Below the pieces are notes generated by a model. The model did no database searches. It saw only the letters and a list, made by a program, of their open reading frames with translations, and had not been told where the DNA came from. Both the position numbers and the translations under genes were made by a program. From contig JADJOR010000005.1 in assembly GCA_016713665.1 (NCBI GenBank), positions 186,001 to 250,000 of the forward strand: DNA of 64,000 nt, written 5' to 3'. Position 1 is the stretch's first letter; each line of letters opens with the position of its first letter. This DNA is from Deltaproteobacteria bacterium (lineage in GTDB: Bacteria > Myxococcota_A > UBA9160 > UBA4427). Positions 24,848 to 36,100 of this stretch are shown piece by piece.

Positions 24848-25693
24848 ATGCCGACCCACCCCGCCGACTACGCCTCCGAGTCCATCTCCGACCACGATGC
24901 CTATGCCCCGCGTGAGATCGCGCGCCGGGTCGAAGCGCTCGGCGTCGCGAAGGCACGCGCCGACACGACGACCCTGCTCGTGCTGGCCATCCTGGCGGGG
25001 GCCTTCATCTCCCTGGGCGCTCTCTTCTTCACGGTCGTCGTGACCAAGGCGAGCCTCGGCTTCGGCATCAACCGCCTGGTCGGCGGGGCCGCCTTCTCCC
25101 TCGGCCTGATCCTCGTCGCGATCGGCGGCGGAGAGCTCTTCACGGGCAACAACCTGATCGCGATGGCCTGGGCGAGCGGCCGGATCGGCCTCCGCGAGCT
25201 GCTGCGCAACTGGACCCTCGTCTACGCCGGCAACGTCCTCGGCTGCCTCGGGACCGTCGCCCTCGTCGTCTTCGCGAACATCGACGCGCTCGGCGGCGGC
25301 GACGTCGGGGCGACGGCGATCCAGATCGCGAAGGGCAAGGCCGCCCTCGGCTTCGGCGAGGCCTTCGCCCGCGGCATCCTCTGCAACGCCTTCGTCTGCC
25401 TCGCCGTCTGGCTCGCGATGAGCGCCCGCAGCACGACCGACATGATCCTGGCGATCATGCCCCCGATCACCGCCTTCGTCGCGATCGGCCTCGAGCATTC
25501 GATCGCGAACTGGTTCTTCCTGCCCTACGGCATCGCGCTCGCGGCGAGCAGCGCCTTCCCCGCGGCCGACGTCGCGCGCAATCTGGTCGCGGTGACGGCG
25601 GGCAACATCGTCGGCGGGACGCTGCTGGTGGCGGGCGTGTACTGGCTCGCCTATCTGCGGGGCGATCGGGTCGACCGGGCGCTCTCGTCCTGA
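24848..25693 (+). CDS. Formate/nitrite (FNT) transporter
   Basis: This 281-residue inner-membrane protein has about six hydrophobic helices. FNT signatures are visible: GGGELFTGNNLIA in the re-entrant loop of the first half, GILCNAFVCLAVW in the second, and FVAIGLEHSIANWFF near the end. It would carry formate, nitrite or a similar small anion. The ATG at 24848 is used because the longer open frame upstream only mirrors the Rieske gene. Its specificity cannot be assigned. Confidence 0.92.
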   Translation: MPTHPADYASESISDHDAYAPREIARRVEALGVAKARADTTTLLVLAILAGAFISLGALFFTVVVTKASLGFGINRLVGGAAFSLGLILVAIGGGELFTGNNLIAMAWASGRIGLRELLRNWTLVYAGNVLGCLGTVALVVFANIDALGGGDVGATAIQIAKGKAALGFGEAFARGILCNAFVCLAVWLAMSARSTTDMILAIMPPITAFVAIGLEHSIANWFFLPYGIALAASSAFPAADVARNLVAVTAGNIVGGTLLVAGVYWLAYLRGDRVDRALSS

Positions 25694-25727
25694 GCCGAGG
25701 CTCGATCGCGACGGCGACTACCCCGCC

Positions 25728-26912
25728 TCAGCCCGCCTCGGCCTCGCGCTCGACGCCGAAGCGCTCGAGATAGCGCCCGAAGCGCGCCTCGACCTGCGCG
25801 CGATCGAGACCGTAGTCGGCGAGGGCGTAGGCGTGCTTGCCCGCTTTGTGTTGCGGATTCTGCGCGAGCCAGCGCTCCATCGCGCCACGCGCCGACGGCG
25901 AGAGCGGGACCCCGGCACGGGCGTAGAGCGACTCGACGACCGCGAGGGGTTCGGCGACGAGACGCGCGTAATGGACGTCGACGAAGCGCCTGGGATCGCC
26001 CTTCGCCCGGGCCGAGACGGCGCGCTCGGCCATCGTATGGAGCTGGGCGAGCCGCTCCGCGCCGAGAGCGATCGGGTCGAAGCGCGCCTGTGTGCGTTTG
26101 CGCGAGTCGGCGTAGGTGCTGCAGTAGGAGCCGACGAGATCGACGGGGTCGCGGTGGGTCTGGACGATCAGCGCATCCGGAACGACGCGCTCGACGACCT
26201 CGAGATCGAGCAGGAACTGCGGCGACTTCATGACCCGCGGGCGGCCCTCGGACGTCCCCTCGAACCATTCGTTCAGGCGGATCAGATCGAGGGCGAAGCG
26301 ATAGGCGCCCGTATGGTCGGTCGCGTTGAGCCAGCTCGAATAGCGCGGGATCGGCGTCGGAATGACGAAGAGCATCGACGCGAAGGAATGCTGGAGCAGG
26401 AAGACCTCCTCCTCCGGCGCGTCGGCGTCGAGGGGATGGATCCGGAAGGCCTCGGGATGCTTCGCGCGCAGGTCGTCGAGAAAGCGGAGCGTCGCCTGGC
26501 GACGCGGATCGACGGCACGCGCGCAGCGTTCGGCTCCGAGCGCGGGGACGGCATTCATCGCCTGCCACGTCGGCAGGAACGAGACGTCGGGATCACACGA
26601 GAGCAGCCGCTGCAGGAACGTCGTCCCCGACCGCCCCATGCCCGCGACGACGAAGCGGACCGCGATCGCGCGCTTCGCGATGCCGGGCTCCCGCGCGAGC
26701 CACTGCTCGGCGACCAGCCGCTCCCGCACGAAGTTCGCGACCTGGCCAAAGCAGGCCACCTCGCTCTCGGCGTGGAAGCCGCCCTCGGCGGCCACGCTCT
26801 CGACGAGTCGCCGCAGGTTCGCGACCCAGTCCGCGCGCCGATCGACGTGGCCGACCGGGAGCCCGATCTTCGCCTCGGTGTCGGCGAGCAGGCTCTCGAG
26901 CTCGAGCTTCAT
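25728..26912 (-). CDS. Sulfotransferase family protein
   Basis: This 394-residue protein has the PAPS-binding loop GMGRSGTT and the 3'-phosphate motif VQTHRDPVDLVGSY, the same layout as the sulfotransferase at 12068. The middle contains a substrate-pocket region with an acidic DADAPEEEVFLLQH segment. It is transcribed leftward, 17 bases after the LLM oxidoreductase gene ends (26930), so they probably form one unit. The acceptor is unknown. Confidence 0.92.
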   Translation of the reverse strand: MKLELESLLADTEAKIGLPVGHVDRRADWVANLRRLVESVAAEGGFHAESEVACFGQVANFVRERLVAEQWLAREPGIAKRAIAVRFVVAGMGRSGTTFLQRLLSCDPDVSFLPTWQAMNAVPALGAERCARAVDPRRQATLRFLDDLRAKHPEAFRIHPLDADAPEEEVFLLQHSFASMLFVIPTPIPRYSSWLNATDHTGAYRFALDLIRLNEWFEGTSEGRPRVMKSPQFLLDLEVVERVVPDALIVQTHRDPVDLVGSYCSTYADSRKRTQARFDPIALGAERLAQLHTMAERAVSARAKGDPRRFVDVHYARLVAEPLAVVESLYARAGVPLSPSARGAMERWLAQNPQHKAGKHAYALADYGLDRAQVEARFGRYLERFGVEREAEAG

Positions 26913-26929
26913 CTCGGCCCCCGTGCGCG

Positions 26930-27856
26930 TCAGCGCAGTGATCCATCCCTCGTGAGCCGGCTCTGCAGATAGTCGAGGGTCCGTTGATCGGCACCCGCAT
27001 CGACCGGGAGGATCGCCCCGATGAAATCCGTCACCCCCGCGTCCCGCAGCCGGGCGAGCCCGGCGTCGAGGGCCTTCTCGTCGCCCACCAACGCAAGGTC
27101 GGCCGGCCCGGCGAGCCCCTCGCGGTCGAGCATCGCGCGGTAGGACGGGAGGTGGCCGTACATGACGAGATTCTTCGCGGTCCAGGCCCGGGCACCGTCG
27201 ACGTCGTTCGTCGCGGCGATCGGGATGCCCGCGGCGATGCGCGGGGCCGGGCGACCCGCGGCGCGGGCGGCGGCGGCGAGCTTCGGGGCGACGTGGTCCT
27301 GGATCGTCTTCGCGCCGGTCATCCAGAGCACCGTCCCGTCGGCGCGCTCCCCCGTCAGCTTCAACATCGCGTCGCCCATCGCCGCGACCAGCAGCGCCGG
27401 CGGCGGAGAATCGACCGAGAGATTCGTCGCGACGCGGTAGACCTCGCCGCTGAACTTGACCTGCTCACCGCGCATCAGGGGCGCCAGCACGTCGAGGTAC
27501 TCGCGCATGTGGCGCGCCGGCTTCTCGTACGAGAGACCTAACATGTCCTCGATCACGAGCTTGTGGGACAGCCCGATGCCGAGCGCGAAGCGACCACCCG
27601 CCGCCATGTTCGCGCTCATCGCCTCCTGTGCCATCGCGAAGGGATGCCTCGGATAGGTCGGGACCACCGCCGTCCCGAGCTCGATCCGCTTCGTCTCGCG
27701 CCCGACGATCGCGAGGGTCAGGATCGCGTCGAGGGCGAAGATGTTCGCCATCCACATCGCCGCGAACCCGCGTCGCTCGACCTCCTGACCGCGGGCGACG
27801 AGGGCGTCGAGGGTGTTGTTGCGGCCGCTGTCGCCGGACATGATGCCGATGCGCAT
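26930..27856 (-). CDS. LLM-class (luciferase-like) oxidoreductase
   Basis: This 308-residue protein has a near-perfect AGGAGG before its ATG at 27856. It shows the luciferase-like TIM-barrel pattern: MRIGIMSGD start, GFAAMWMANIFALDA, ELGTAVVPTYPRHPFAMAQEA, RFALGIGLSHK, and a C-terminal DFIGAILPVDA. LLM enzymes use reduced flavin or F420. The absence of a flavin reductase nearby and the TIGR-like N-terminus suggest an F420-type enzyme, with moderate certainty. It is in line with the sulfotransferase downstream and the MerR regulator upstream (gap 55 bases). Confidence 0.9.
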   Translation of the reverse strand: MRIGIMSGDSGRNNTLDALVARGQEVERRGFAAMWMANIFALDAILTLAIVGRETKRIELGTAVVPTYPRHPFAMAQEAMSANMAAGGRFALGIGLSHKLVIEDMLGLSYEKPARHMREYLDVLAPLMRGEQVKFSGEVYRVATNLSVDSPPPALLVAAMGDAMLKLTGERADGTVLWMTGAKTIQDHVAPKLAAAARAAGRPAPRIAAGIPIAATNDVDGARAWTAKNLVMYGHLPSYRAMLDREGLAGPADLALVGDEKALDAGLARLRDAGVTDFIGAILPVDAGADQRTLDYLQSRLTRDGSLR

Positions 27857-27911
27857 GGGGGGTCCTCCTGTTGCGTTCACGCTAGCGCGGGGCGGGATCC
27901 AGTGTCGCGCG

Positions 27912-28616
27912 TCAGTTGGACCCGGGCACGGGCCCCCCGCGGCTGATCCGCGTGGCGCGCATCGTATTCGCGCAGCGGTGGAACGCGTCGAAGATCCGCT
28001 CGAACAGGATGCTCGCGAGGATCGCACGCCGCGTCGGCTCGGCGATGTCGTCGCCATGCGACGCGAGCGGGACCCGCGCGCCACCGGGTGCCTGCTCGAA
28101 TTCGAGCTCCGAGAGGCGCCACGCGATCCGCGCCTGCTCGACGAGACGAGCAACGGGAAAATCCGGGTAGAGATGACGACGGACGTCGACGAGGCATTCG
28201 GCGACCTCCTCCGCGAACGGGCGCATCTCGCTCGACAAGGCCCAGGGGAGTCCGGAGAGGAGCTCGTCGACCTCGTCCTCGAGTCCCGCGAGAAGCAGCC
28301 GGTCCTCGTCGGTCCGCTCGCGAGGCGGCGCGGCTCGAGCGGCGCGGAGCGCAAGTCCGATCGGATCCGCGTCGCTCGACCAGCCTTCACGCAATGCGCG
28401 GTCGAGCTCGTCCGTCACGCGCGCGATCGACTCGAGCGGAAATCGCGCCACCTCGCGAAGGGCACGGATCAACGCGAGGCGCTCGAGATGGCGATCGCCA
28501 TAGTCGGCCTGGTTGTGGGCCGTCGGACGGCCGGGCGGGAGCAGGCCTTTGCGGAGGTAGAACTTGATGGCGGTGGTCGGGACGCCCGACCGTTGACTCA
28601 GCTCGGCGATCTTCAT
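27912..28616 (-). CDS. MerR-family transcriptional regulator
   Basis: This 234-residue protein has an N-terminal MerR winged helix (MKIAELSQRSGVPTTAIKFYLRKGLLPPGRP) and a longer helical effector region, without the metal-binding cysteines of metal-sensing MerR proteins. The start at 28616 is firm. The frame upstream is only antisense to the next gene. A 19-base palindrome lies 39 bases upstream, between this gene and the divergent DUF2306 gene. Likely targets are itself, the LLM/sulfotransferase genes downstream and the DUF2306 gene. Confidence 0.9.
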   Translation of the reverse strand: MKIAELSQRSGVPTTAIKFYLRKGLLPPGRPTAHNQADYGDRHLERLALIRALREVARFPLESIARVTDELDRALREGWSSDADPIGLALRAARAAPPRERTDEDRLLLAGLEDEVDELLSGLPWALSSEMRPFAEEVAECLVDVRRHLYPDFPVARLVEQARIAWRLSELEFEQAPGGARVPLASHGDDIAEPTRRAILASILFERIFDAFHRCANTMRATRISRGGPVPGSN

Positions 28617-28654
28617 GGTGAACGGAGGTTGACACCCCAGGACGGATCTCACTA

Positions 28655-28673
28655 GTATCCATTTTATGGATAC
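28655..28673. promoter_or_regulatory. MerR-type operator palindrome
   Basis: GTATCCATTTTATGGATAC has perfect 8-base arms around 3 bases and lies in the divergent promoter region of the MerR and DUF2306 genes. A TTGACA at 28629-28634 on the + strand is followed 19 bases later by TAGTAT, the long spacing typical of MerR-activated promoters. This is the most AT-rich spot locally. Confidence 0.75.
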
Positions 28674-28727
28674 CAATGATCTCCAAATTGAAGCAGGGCC
28701 GAAGACTCCAAGCACGCGGTCAGGCCG

Positions 28728-29429
28728 ATGAGCAACCCGCAAGAGAGAACGGACGCACTCTCTCGAGAACGAACCGTCGCCGGACGCCTTGCCCTGGCCC
28801 TCCTCGTGACGGCTTCCCTCGTCTTCATGGGCGTCGCGCTCCATCGCTACCTGTCTCTCGATCCGGCGCGCTCTCTCGTTCCTCTGCCTCCGGGAGTCCA
28901 TCCGGTCCTCGTCGCGCATGTCGTCTTCGGATCCGTGGCCATGCTGGCGGCCCTCCATCAGTTCTGGCCAGGGGTGCGCGATCGATCTCGATCGATGCAT
29001 CGGCGGGTGGGCCGCGTGTACGTGCTCGCCGGCGTCCTGCCGGCCGGGATCTGCGCAGTCGTCGTCGCCTGCTACTCGCCCTTCGGCCCGGTCGCGCGAG
29101 CGAGCAATCTCGTCTTCGCGTCCGTCTGGCTCGGCGCCACGCTCGCGGGGTATCGCGCGGGACGCCGGGGCGAATTCGAGATCCATCGGCGCTGGATGAT
29201 CCGCAGTGGTGTCCTCACCTTTTCGATCCTCACGAATCGGCTCTGGGGCCCGATCGCCTACCTCGCGCTCGAGGGTCAGCGGGCGACGACCTTCCATGGC
29301 GACGAGACGTTCTTCGCCTGGACGATCGCGGGACTATCGACCTGGCTCGGTTGGACCCTGCCGCTGCTCGCCGTCGAGGCATTCCTCGAGTGGGAGAGCT
29401 CGACGGACCGGCCGGGACCAGCGGCATGA
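28728..29429 (+). CDS. DUF2306 family membrane protein
   Basis: This 233-residue protein has about six transmembrane helices. Motifs familiar from DUF2306 are seen: HPVLVAHVVFGSVAMLAALHQFWP, HRRVGRVYV and FEIHRRWMIRSGVLTFS, with several conserved histidines. It was probably placed under MerR control through the shared palindrome. The biochemical role is unknown. The histidine pattern resembles haem- or quinone-linked membrane proteins, but that is only suggestive. Confidence 0.82.
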   Translation: MSNPQERTDALSRERTVAGRLALALLVTASLVFMGVALHRYLSLDPARSLVPLPPGVHPVLVAHVVFGSVAMLAALHQFWPGVRDRSRSMHRRVGRVYVLAGVLPAGICAVVVACYSPFGPVARASNLVFASVWLGATLAGYRAGRRGEFEIHRRWMIRSGVLTFSILTNRLWGPIAYLALEGQRATTFHGDETFFAWTIAGLSTWLGWTLPLLAVEAFLEWESSTDRPGPAA

Positions 29430-29486
29430 AGCAGCGGCACTCGCCAGGCCTTGAGACGGGCGCGGATCCGCGCGACGCTCGCGTTC

Positions 29487-29918
29487 GTGACGATCCGCCC
29501 GTTCGAGATTGCCGACGAGCCCGCCTTGGTCCACCTCTGGAATCGCTGTGGGCTGACGCGGCCGTGGAACGACCCGCACAAGGACATCGCCCGGAAGCTC
29601 GCGGTGCGCCCGGATCTCCTCCTGATCGCCGCCGAGGGGAGTGAGGTCGTCGGCTCCGTCATGGTCGGTTACGACGGCCACCGCGGCTGGATCAACTACC
29701 TCGCGGTCTCCCCGGAGTTTCGGATGCGGGGTCTGGGACGGGCGCTGATGGCGGAAGCCGAAGCTCGACTGCTTCGCGAGGGCTGCCCCAAGGTCAACCT
29801 CCAGGTCCGCGCGAATAACGAAGGCGTCGTCGCCTTTTATCAGCGACTCGGCTACGCGATCGAGGAGATGGTCAGCATGGGGAAGCGGCTGATCATCGAC
29901 GCCCCCCGCCCGGACTGA
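29487..29918 (+). CDS. ypeA: GNAT acetyltransferase YpeA
   Basis: This 143-residue protein closely follows the YpeA pattern: TIRPFEI start, LWNRCGLTRPWNDP, SVMVGYDGHRGW, the acetyl-CoA loop RMRGLGRAL, GCPKVNLQVR, and the final GKRLI. The GTG at 29487 aligns with the start of the family; a TTG at 29451 is an alternative. It would acetylate an amine using acetyl-CoA. The substrate of YpeA is not established as far as I know. It is close behind the DUF2306 gene. Confidence 0.88.
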   Translation: MTIRPFEIADEPALVHLWNRCGLTRPWNDPHKDIARKLAVRPDLLLIAAEGSEVVGSVMVGYDGHRGWINYLAVSPEFRMRGLGRALMAEAEARLLREGCPKVNLQVRANNEGVVAFYQRLGYAIEEMVSMGKRLIIDAPRPD

Positions 29919-30138
29919 CCGGGCGCGCGGCCGGCGAGCTTCGGATCGATTCGCGAACCGACCCGTCGCCAATCCACTACGCCCGAGACCACGATGATGT
30001 CGACGGAGTCGGTCCTCTTCGCGGAATTTCTCGCACGGACTTTCGAGTTCGTCGTGAACGAACGCTCGAACGTGTATAAAGGATTTGGACGAATTCCCAG
30101 GCCCGCGACCGCCATTTGGGTGCGTTGGGAGCTGCGCG

Positions 30139-33100
30139 ATGCCTCAGCGACAAGCTGCATCGATGTCGAGCCCGAGCACGAGCGCTTCCTGGCTTCGGTG
30201 CCTCTTCGCGATGGCCGCACTCTTCGCGTGCTGGCCATCGGCAGCCTTCGTCAGTCCGCCCGTCCCCCCGCCAACCTTCGCGCCCCATATCGGCGGACAC
30301 TGGGGCCCGGTCTTCGCCTGGCCACACATCCCCATGGCGATGGCCAATCTCCCCGACGGTCGCGTCCTGGCCTTCTCGTCGAACGAGCGCAATGCCTACC
30401 CATTCAATGGCGACGAGTTCACCCATGCGAGCGTCTGGGATCCCGGGACGGGCTTGATCCAATCGGTGCCCCATCCCAGTCACGATCTGTTTTGCGCCGC
30501 CGTCGTCACGCTCGAGGGCGGCGAGACCTTCGTCATGGGAGGACATAACGGGGCCGCGAGTCCCTGGGTCTCCTACTACGACTTCCATGCAAATCGCTGG
30601 ATCCAGCTGAGCTCGGAGGAGAACTTGAATCGCGGTCGCTGGTATCCGACGGCGGTGTACATGGGATCGGGCAAGGTCTTCATCGCGGGGGGAATCGGGG
30701 GAGGCGACCATCCCGAGCTCTGGACCCCCGGCGTGGGATGGAGGCTGCTGACCGGGATCGACCTTTCGACGAATCTCATGTCGCTCGGGGCCCTCGATGG
30801 CGCCGGGAATTGGCCGCTCCTCCAGCTCAGCTCCGACGGGACGATCTTCCACCACGGCGCGACGCCGACCATGAACCGGCTCGACCCTCTCGGTGGGATC
30901 GGCGGACTCGGATCGATCACGGATCTCGGGCCGCACGACTTCGGCTGGTTTCCCGGTCAGGGCGTCTCGGTCTTCTACGACGTCGGCAAGATCCTGGTCG
31001 CCGGTGGATCGGTCGCCTCGTCCAACTCGACCGGCGTCACGAACGCCACCCGGTTCGAGATCGACGGACCGGGGCCTGTGATCACGCCGGCCGCCCCGAT
31101 GCACTTCCCGCGTGTCTTCATGAACGAGGTCGTGCTGCCCACGGGCGACGTATTCGTCGTCGGCGGAAACACGACCGGGTTCTATTTCAGCGACTGGAAT
31201 GCGGTCTTGAATCCCGAGATCTGGGACCCCGACACGAATACATGGACCCTGGTCAATCCCCACGACCAGGCGCGTACCTATCACTCGACGGCGCTGCTGC
31301 TCCTCGACGGCACCGTGATCTCCGGTGGGGGCGGCATGCTGGCCCAGCCGTGCGATGGCCTCGGCAGCCCCGGAGAGTGCGGGATCGACCACTGGAACGC
31401 CGAGATCTACTCGCCACCCTATCTCTTCGATGCCGATGGCTCGCTGGCGACACGACCCGTGATCGGCGATGCCCCCCGCGTCGCACGCGTCGGTCGAACG
31501 ATCACGGTCCATGCCAGCCCGGGCCTGAGCGGCTTCAGCATGGTTCGCATGTCGGGCACGACGCATACCATGAATACCGACCAGAGATTCTTCCGCCCGC
31601 CCTCGGTCGAGATTTCGCCGGGCGTCTACAGCCTGACCCTGCACCCCAACGAGAACGTGCTCGTTCCGGGCTATTGGATGCTCTTTGCGCTGGACGGCGA
31701 GGTCCCTTCGATCGCGAAGTCGGTCCAGATCGTCAACGACGGCACGCCGCGCGGCCCGCCCATCGACGGAAGACACGACGAAGTGGGAGACGAGGTCCTG
31801 TTCCAGGTCGAGGTCGAGGATCCCGATGGGAACCCGATCACCTTCTCCGGGTCCGGCCTTCCCGACGGGCTCACGATCTCGACCACGAACGGCGTCGTCC
31901 ATGGCACGACCACGACGCCGGGCCTCTACAACGTCGCGATCGTGGCTTCCGACGGGACGGCTTCCGTCCAGATCGATTTTCAGTGGGTGGTGTCCTCGGA
32001 GCGCAGCGAGTCCGGCACGCTGACCTCGACTCCGAATGCCTGGACGACGGTGCCCCTGCTCCACGTCTACGAACGGCCGGTCGTCGTGATGGGGCCACCC
32101 GGAACGAACGACCCTGCGGCGGCGACGGTGCGCGTCCGGAACGTGACCTCGACCAGCTTCGAGTACCGCGTCGAGAGCTGGCCCTATCTGGGCAGCGCGC
32201 ATGGCAGCGAATCGATCTCCTATCTCGTCGTGGAAGCGGGCGAGTACTCGGTTCCGGGCGGCGGCACGCTCGTCGCCGGGATCGCCACGGGAATCGATTT
32301 CCAGCACCCCAAGCTCGAGTCGTTCAGCGTCGGAGCGTTCGTGCAGACGCCGACCGTCCTGACGCAGGTCGCGACGGCCAGTGCAGGGGCAGGCTCACCT
32401 CCCGTGACGACCCGGGTCGAGAGCGTCTCCACGCTGGGATTCAGCGTCCGGATCGAGGAGCAGGAGCTGGGCAGCCAGACCTTCCCCGCCGAGGATGTGC
32501 ACTGGATCGCGGTCGAGCCGATGGCGATCCCCGGGCTGCTGGAGACGGCGATCTCCCCGACGCCCGTCGACGAGAACGCGATTCCCGTGGATTTCGGAGC
32601 CGCTTTTTCGGGCCGACCCGCTCTCTTTGCACACCCGCAGACCATCCATGAATCCGATCCGGTGACGCTGCGGCTCCAGGACACCTCCTCCGCCGGCTTT
32701 CGAATCTTCGCTCAGGAGGAAGGATCGGCGGACGAGGAGTTCGACCACGAGCCCGAGACCTTCGGGTGGCTCGCCATCGATCCTGCGGCGACGACCCTCG
32801 CGCTGCTCCCGCTCTTCAACGAGCCCCCTTCGGTCGTGACCCCCTCGGACCGGACGGATCTTCGGGGAGACGCGGTTTCCGTCTTCGTGCAGGCGTCCGA
32901 TCCGGAGGGAAGCTCGCTCACGTTCACCGCGAACGGACTGCCTCCGGGCATCCAGATCGGCGCGAGCACGGGGGAGCTCTTCGGCACTCCGTCCACTTCG
33001 GGGTCGTACGTCGTGACCGTCCGCGCGACCGACCCGAACGGAGATTCCGATTTCGGAGTCTTCATCTGGACGGTCGACGAGCCGCTCGAGCTCGTGGCCT

Positions 33101-36100
33101 TCCCGACTCCGCCGAAGCTGGTCGGGGCTCCCGTCGACTACGAGGGGATCACGAACATCCCGGGCGTCTACGAGTATTTCTGGGATTTCGGCGATGCCAC
33201 GCCGCCCACGGGACCATCCCCGTCCCCGACCGCCCAGCATGTCTTTGCGTCACCGGGTCGCTATGTGGTGACCTTGACCGTGACGGACCCGGCGAGCTCC
33301 CAGAGCGATACCCGCCAGTTCACGCAGATCGTGGCCCGCGCTCCCACCGCCACCGCGCCGACCTCCAGCAGCTCGATCGCCTACGAGACTGCGAACGACC
33401 GGGTCTGGGTCGTCGATCCGGACAACGATTCGGTCAGCGTGATCGACGCGCACACCTCGACACGCATCGCGACGATCGAGACCTCGGCCGGCCCCCGCAC
33501 GCTCGCCGTCGCGGCCGATGGCAGGATCTGGGTGGCCTGCAGAGAAGCCTCGGTCCTCGAAATCCTCGATCCGCTGACGCTCGCTGTGACCCAGACGATC
33601 GTCCTGAAGGCCGGGGCCAGCCCGTACGGGATCGTTTTCGATCCGGCGGGCACGACGGCATTCATCGCCCTCGAGGATGCCGGCGAGATCCTGCGCCTCG
33701 ACGGCGAGACGGGCGCGCTGCTCGCATCCCAGCAGGTCGGGCGCAACGTGCGCCATCTCGCGGTGACCTCGGATGGGGGCACCCTGCGAGCCAGCCGATT
33801 CGTCACGCCGCCGCTCCCGAACGAGGCGCTCGGGGTTCCTCAATCACAGTCCGGTGGAGATCTCGTCGGCGGCGAGGTGCTGAGTCTGGATGCGTCGACC
33901 CTGGCGCTTGGACAGACCACGATCCTGCGCGTGAATTCGTCCCCCGACACCGAGCAGAATGCACGCGGCGTCCCCAACTATCTGGGGGCTCCCGTCATCT
34001 CACCCGACGGAACCCATCTCGTCGTCCCCTCGAAGCAGGACAACGTCCTGCGAGGCGGCTTCCGGGACGGCCTCCCCCTGACGCACGACTCCACCGTGAG
34101 AGCGATCTCGTCCCGTGTGGACCTTCAGAGCGGCCTCGAGGACTTCGACGCCCGCATCGACTACGACAACGCGAGCGTTGCGAGCGCCACCCTCTTCAGC
34201 CCCCTCGGCGCCTATGCCTTCACGACGCTCGAGGGAAATCGGCAGCTTTCGATCGTCGATCACTTCCAGAACGTGGAGCTGGCGCGGATCGATACGGGCA
34301 GAGCCCCTCATGGGCTGGCCCGCTCTCCCGACGGCAGGACGCTCTACGTCGACAACTTCATGGATCGCAGCGTGTCGGTCTTCGATCTCACCCGCCTGAT
34401 GGACTCCGACGAGACCGCCCTGCCCCTGAAAGCGACCGTCTCGAAGGGGACGTCGGAGGCCCTCGCTCCGAACGTGCTCCTCGGCAAACAGCTCTTCTAC
34501 GACGCCGCCGATCCGCGCCTATCGCTGCAGAGCTATGTGTTCTGCGCGGCTTGCCACGCCGACGGGCGCCAGGATGGTCGGACATGGGACTTCACCCATC
34601 TCGGTCAGGGCCTGCGCAATTCGATCGAGCTCGAGGGTCATGGTCAGGGACAGGGTCGCCTTCATTGGGCCGGCAACTTCGACGAGGTCCAGGACTTCGA
34701 GGCCCAGATCCGCGCACTCGGCGGTACGGGGTTGCTGTCGGAAGCAGATTTCCTGGCGACCCAGGACCTGCTCGGCCCCCCCAAGGCGGGTCGGAGCGTC
34801 GAGCTCGACGCACTCGCGGCCTATGTCGAGTCGCTCACGAGATCGGGAGCGAGCCCGGCGCGGGCCGGCGATGGAACACTCACCCCCGAAGCGCTCGTCG
34901 GCCGCGCACTCTTCGAGCTCGCGCGTTGCGGCCGCTGCCACCGCGGCGCCCAGTTCACCGACAGCGCCTCGGGCGTGGCGCATGACGTTGGAACGCTCGA
35001 GCTCTCGAGCGGTCCCCAGACCGCACTCGACACGCCGACGCTCCGCGGTCTCTGGCGCACGGCGCCGTACCTCCATGACGGCTCGGCCGCCACGCTCGAA
35101 GAGGCGATCGCGGCGCATACGGGGATCCCCACGCTGCTACCGGCGGAGCGGGCGCTCCTCGCCGCCTACCTCGAGCAGATCGACGATGCCGAGACGACCG
35201 CACCGAACGCGCAGCCCGTCGTCGTCGTGACGGGTCCAGCCGATGGAGCCTCGGCGCCCGCCGGCATTCCGATCGACTTGACGGCGGAGGCGACGGACGC
35301 CGAGGAAGGCGACCTCACGGGGGCGATCGTCTGGTCGTCGGATCGCGACGGCGTGTTGGGCGCAGGAGGGAGCCTGCAGGTGAACGGATTGTCGGTTGGG
35401 ACGCATGTCCTGACGGCTGCCGTCACGGACTACGAAAACGCGACGGGCCAGGACTCCATCTCCTTCACGATCCTCGTCAACCTCGGCCCGACGGTCACGA
35501 TCACGAGCCCCGCCAACGGCTCGACCACGACCGAAACCCGACCGGTCTCGCTGACGGCGACAGCGTCGGACCCGGAGGACGGGGACCTGAGCTCGACGAT
35601 CGTCTGGAGCTCGAGCCTCTCGGGACCACTCGGTACGGGAGCCAACCTGAACCTCACGACGCTCGCCGCCGGGGTTCATACGTTGACCGCGCTGGTCCTC
35701 GACACGGCCGGTCAGCCGGACAGCGACTCCGTTGAGCTGACGATCGCCGTCAACGCCGCGCCGAGCGTCGCAATCACGTCGCCCGTCGACGGCTCGACCC
35801 GAACGGTCGGGACCCCGATTTCGCTCGCCGCCAATGCCCACGACCCGGAAGACGGCGACTTGACCGGCTCCCTCACCTGGACCTCGAGCCTCGACGGCGC
35901 CCTCGGCTCGGGTGGGACGCTCTCGATCGACACGCTCTCGCCCGGCGTCCACAGCCTGACCGTCGCGGTCACCGACAGCTTCGGACTCGCGGGCAGCGAC
36001 CAGATCTCGTTGACGATCGCCGTCAACGCACCTCCGACCGTCACGATCACGGCGCCGGCCGACGGCTCGAGCGCCACCCACGGCGCCTCGACCCAGCTCG

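Noticed and set aside
29977..32307. 776-codon frame antisense to the giant oxidase gene
   Set aside because: Composition is Arg/Glu/Asp/Gly-rich with no domains; the sense strand encodes the kelch and copper residues.
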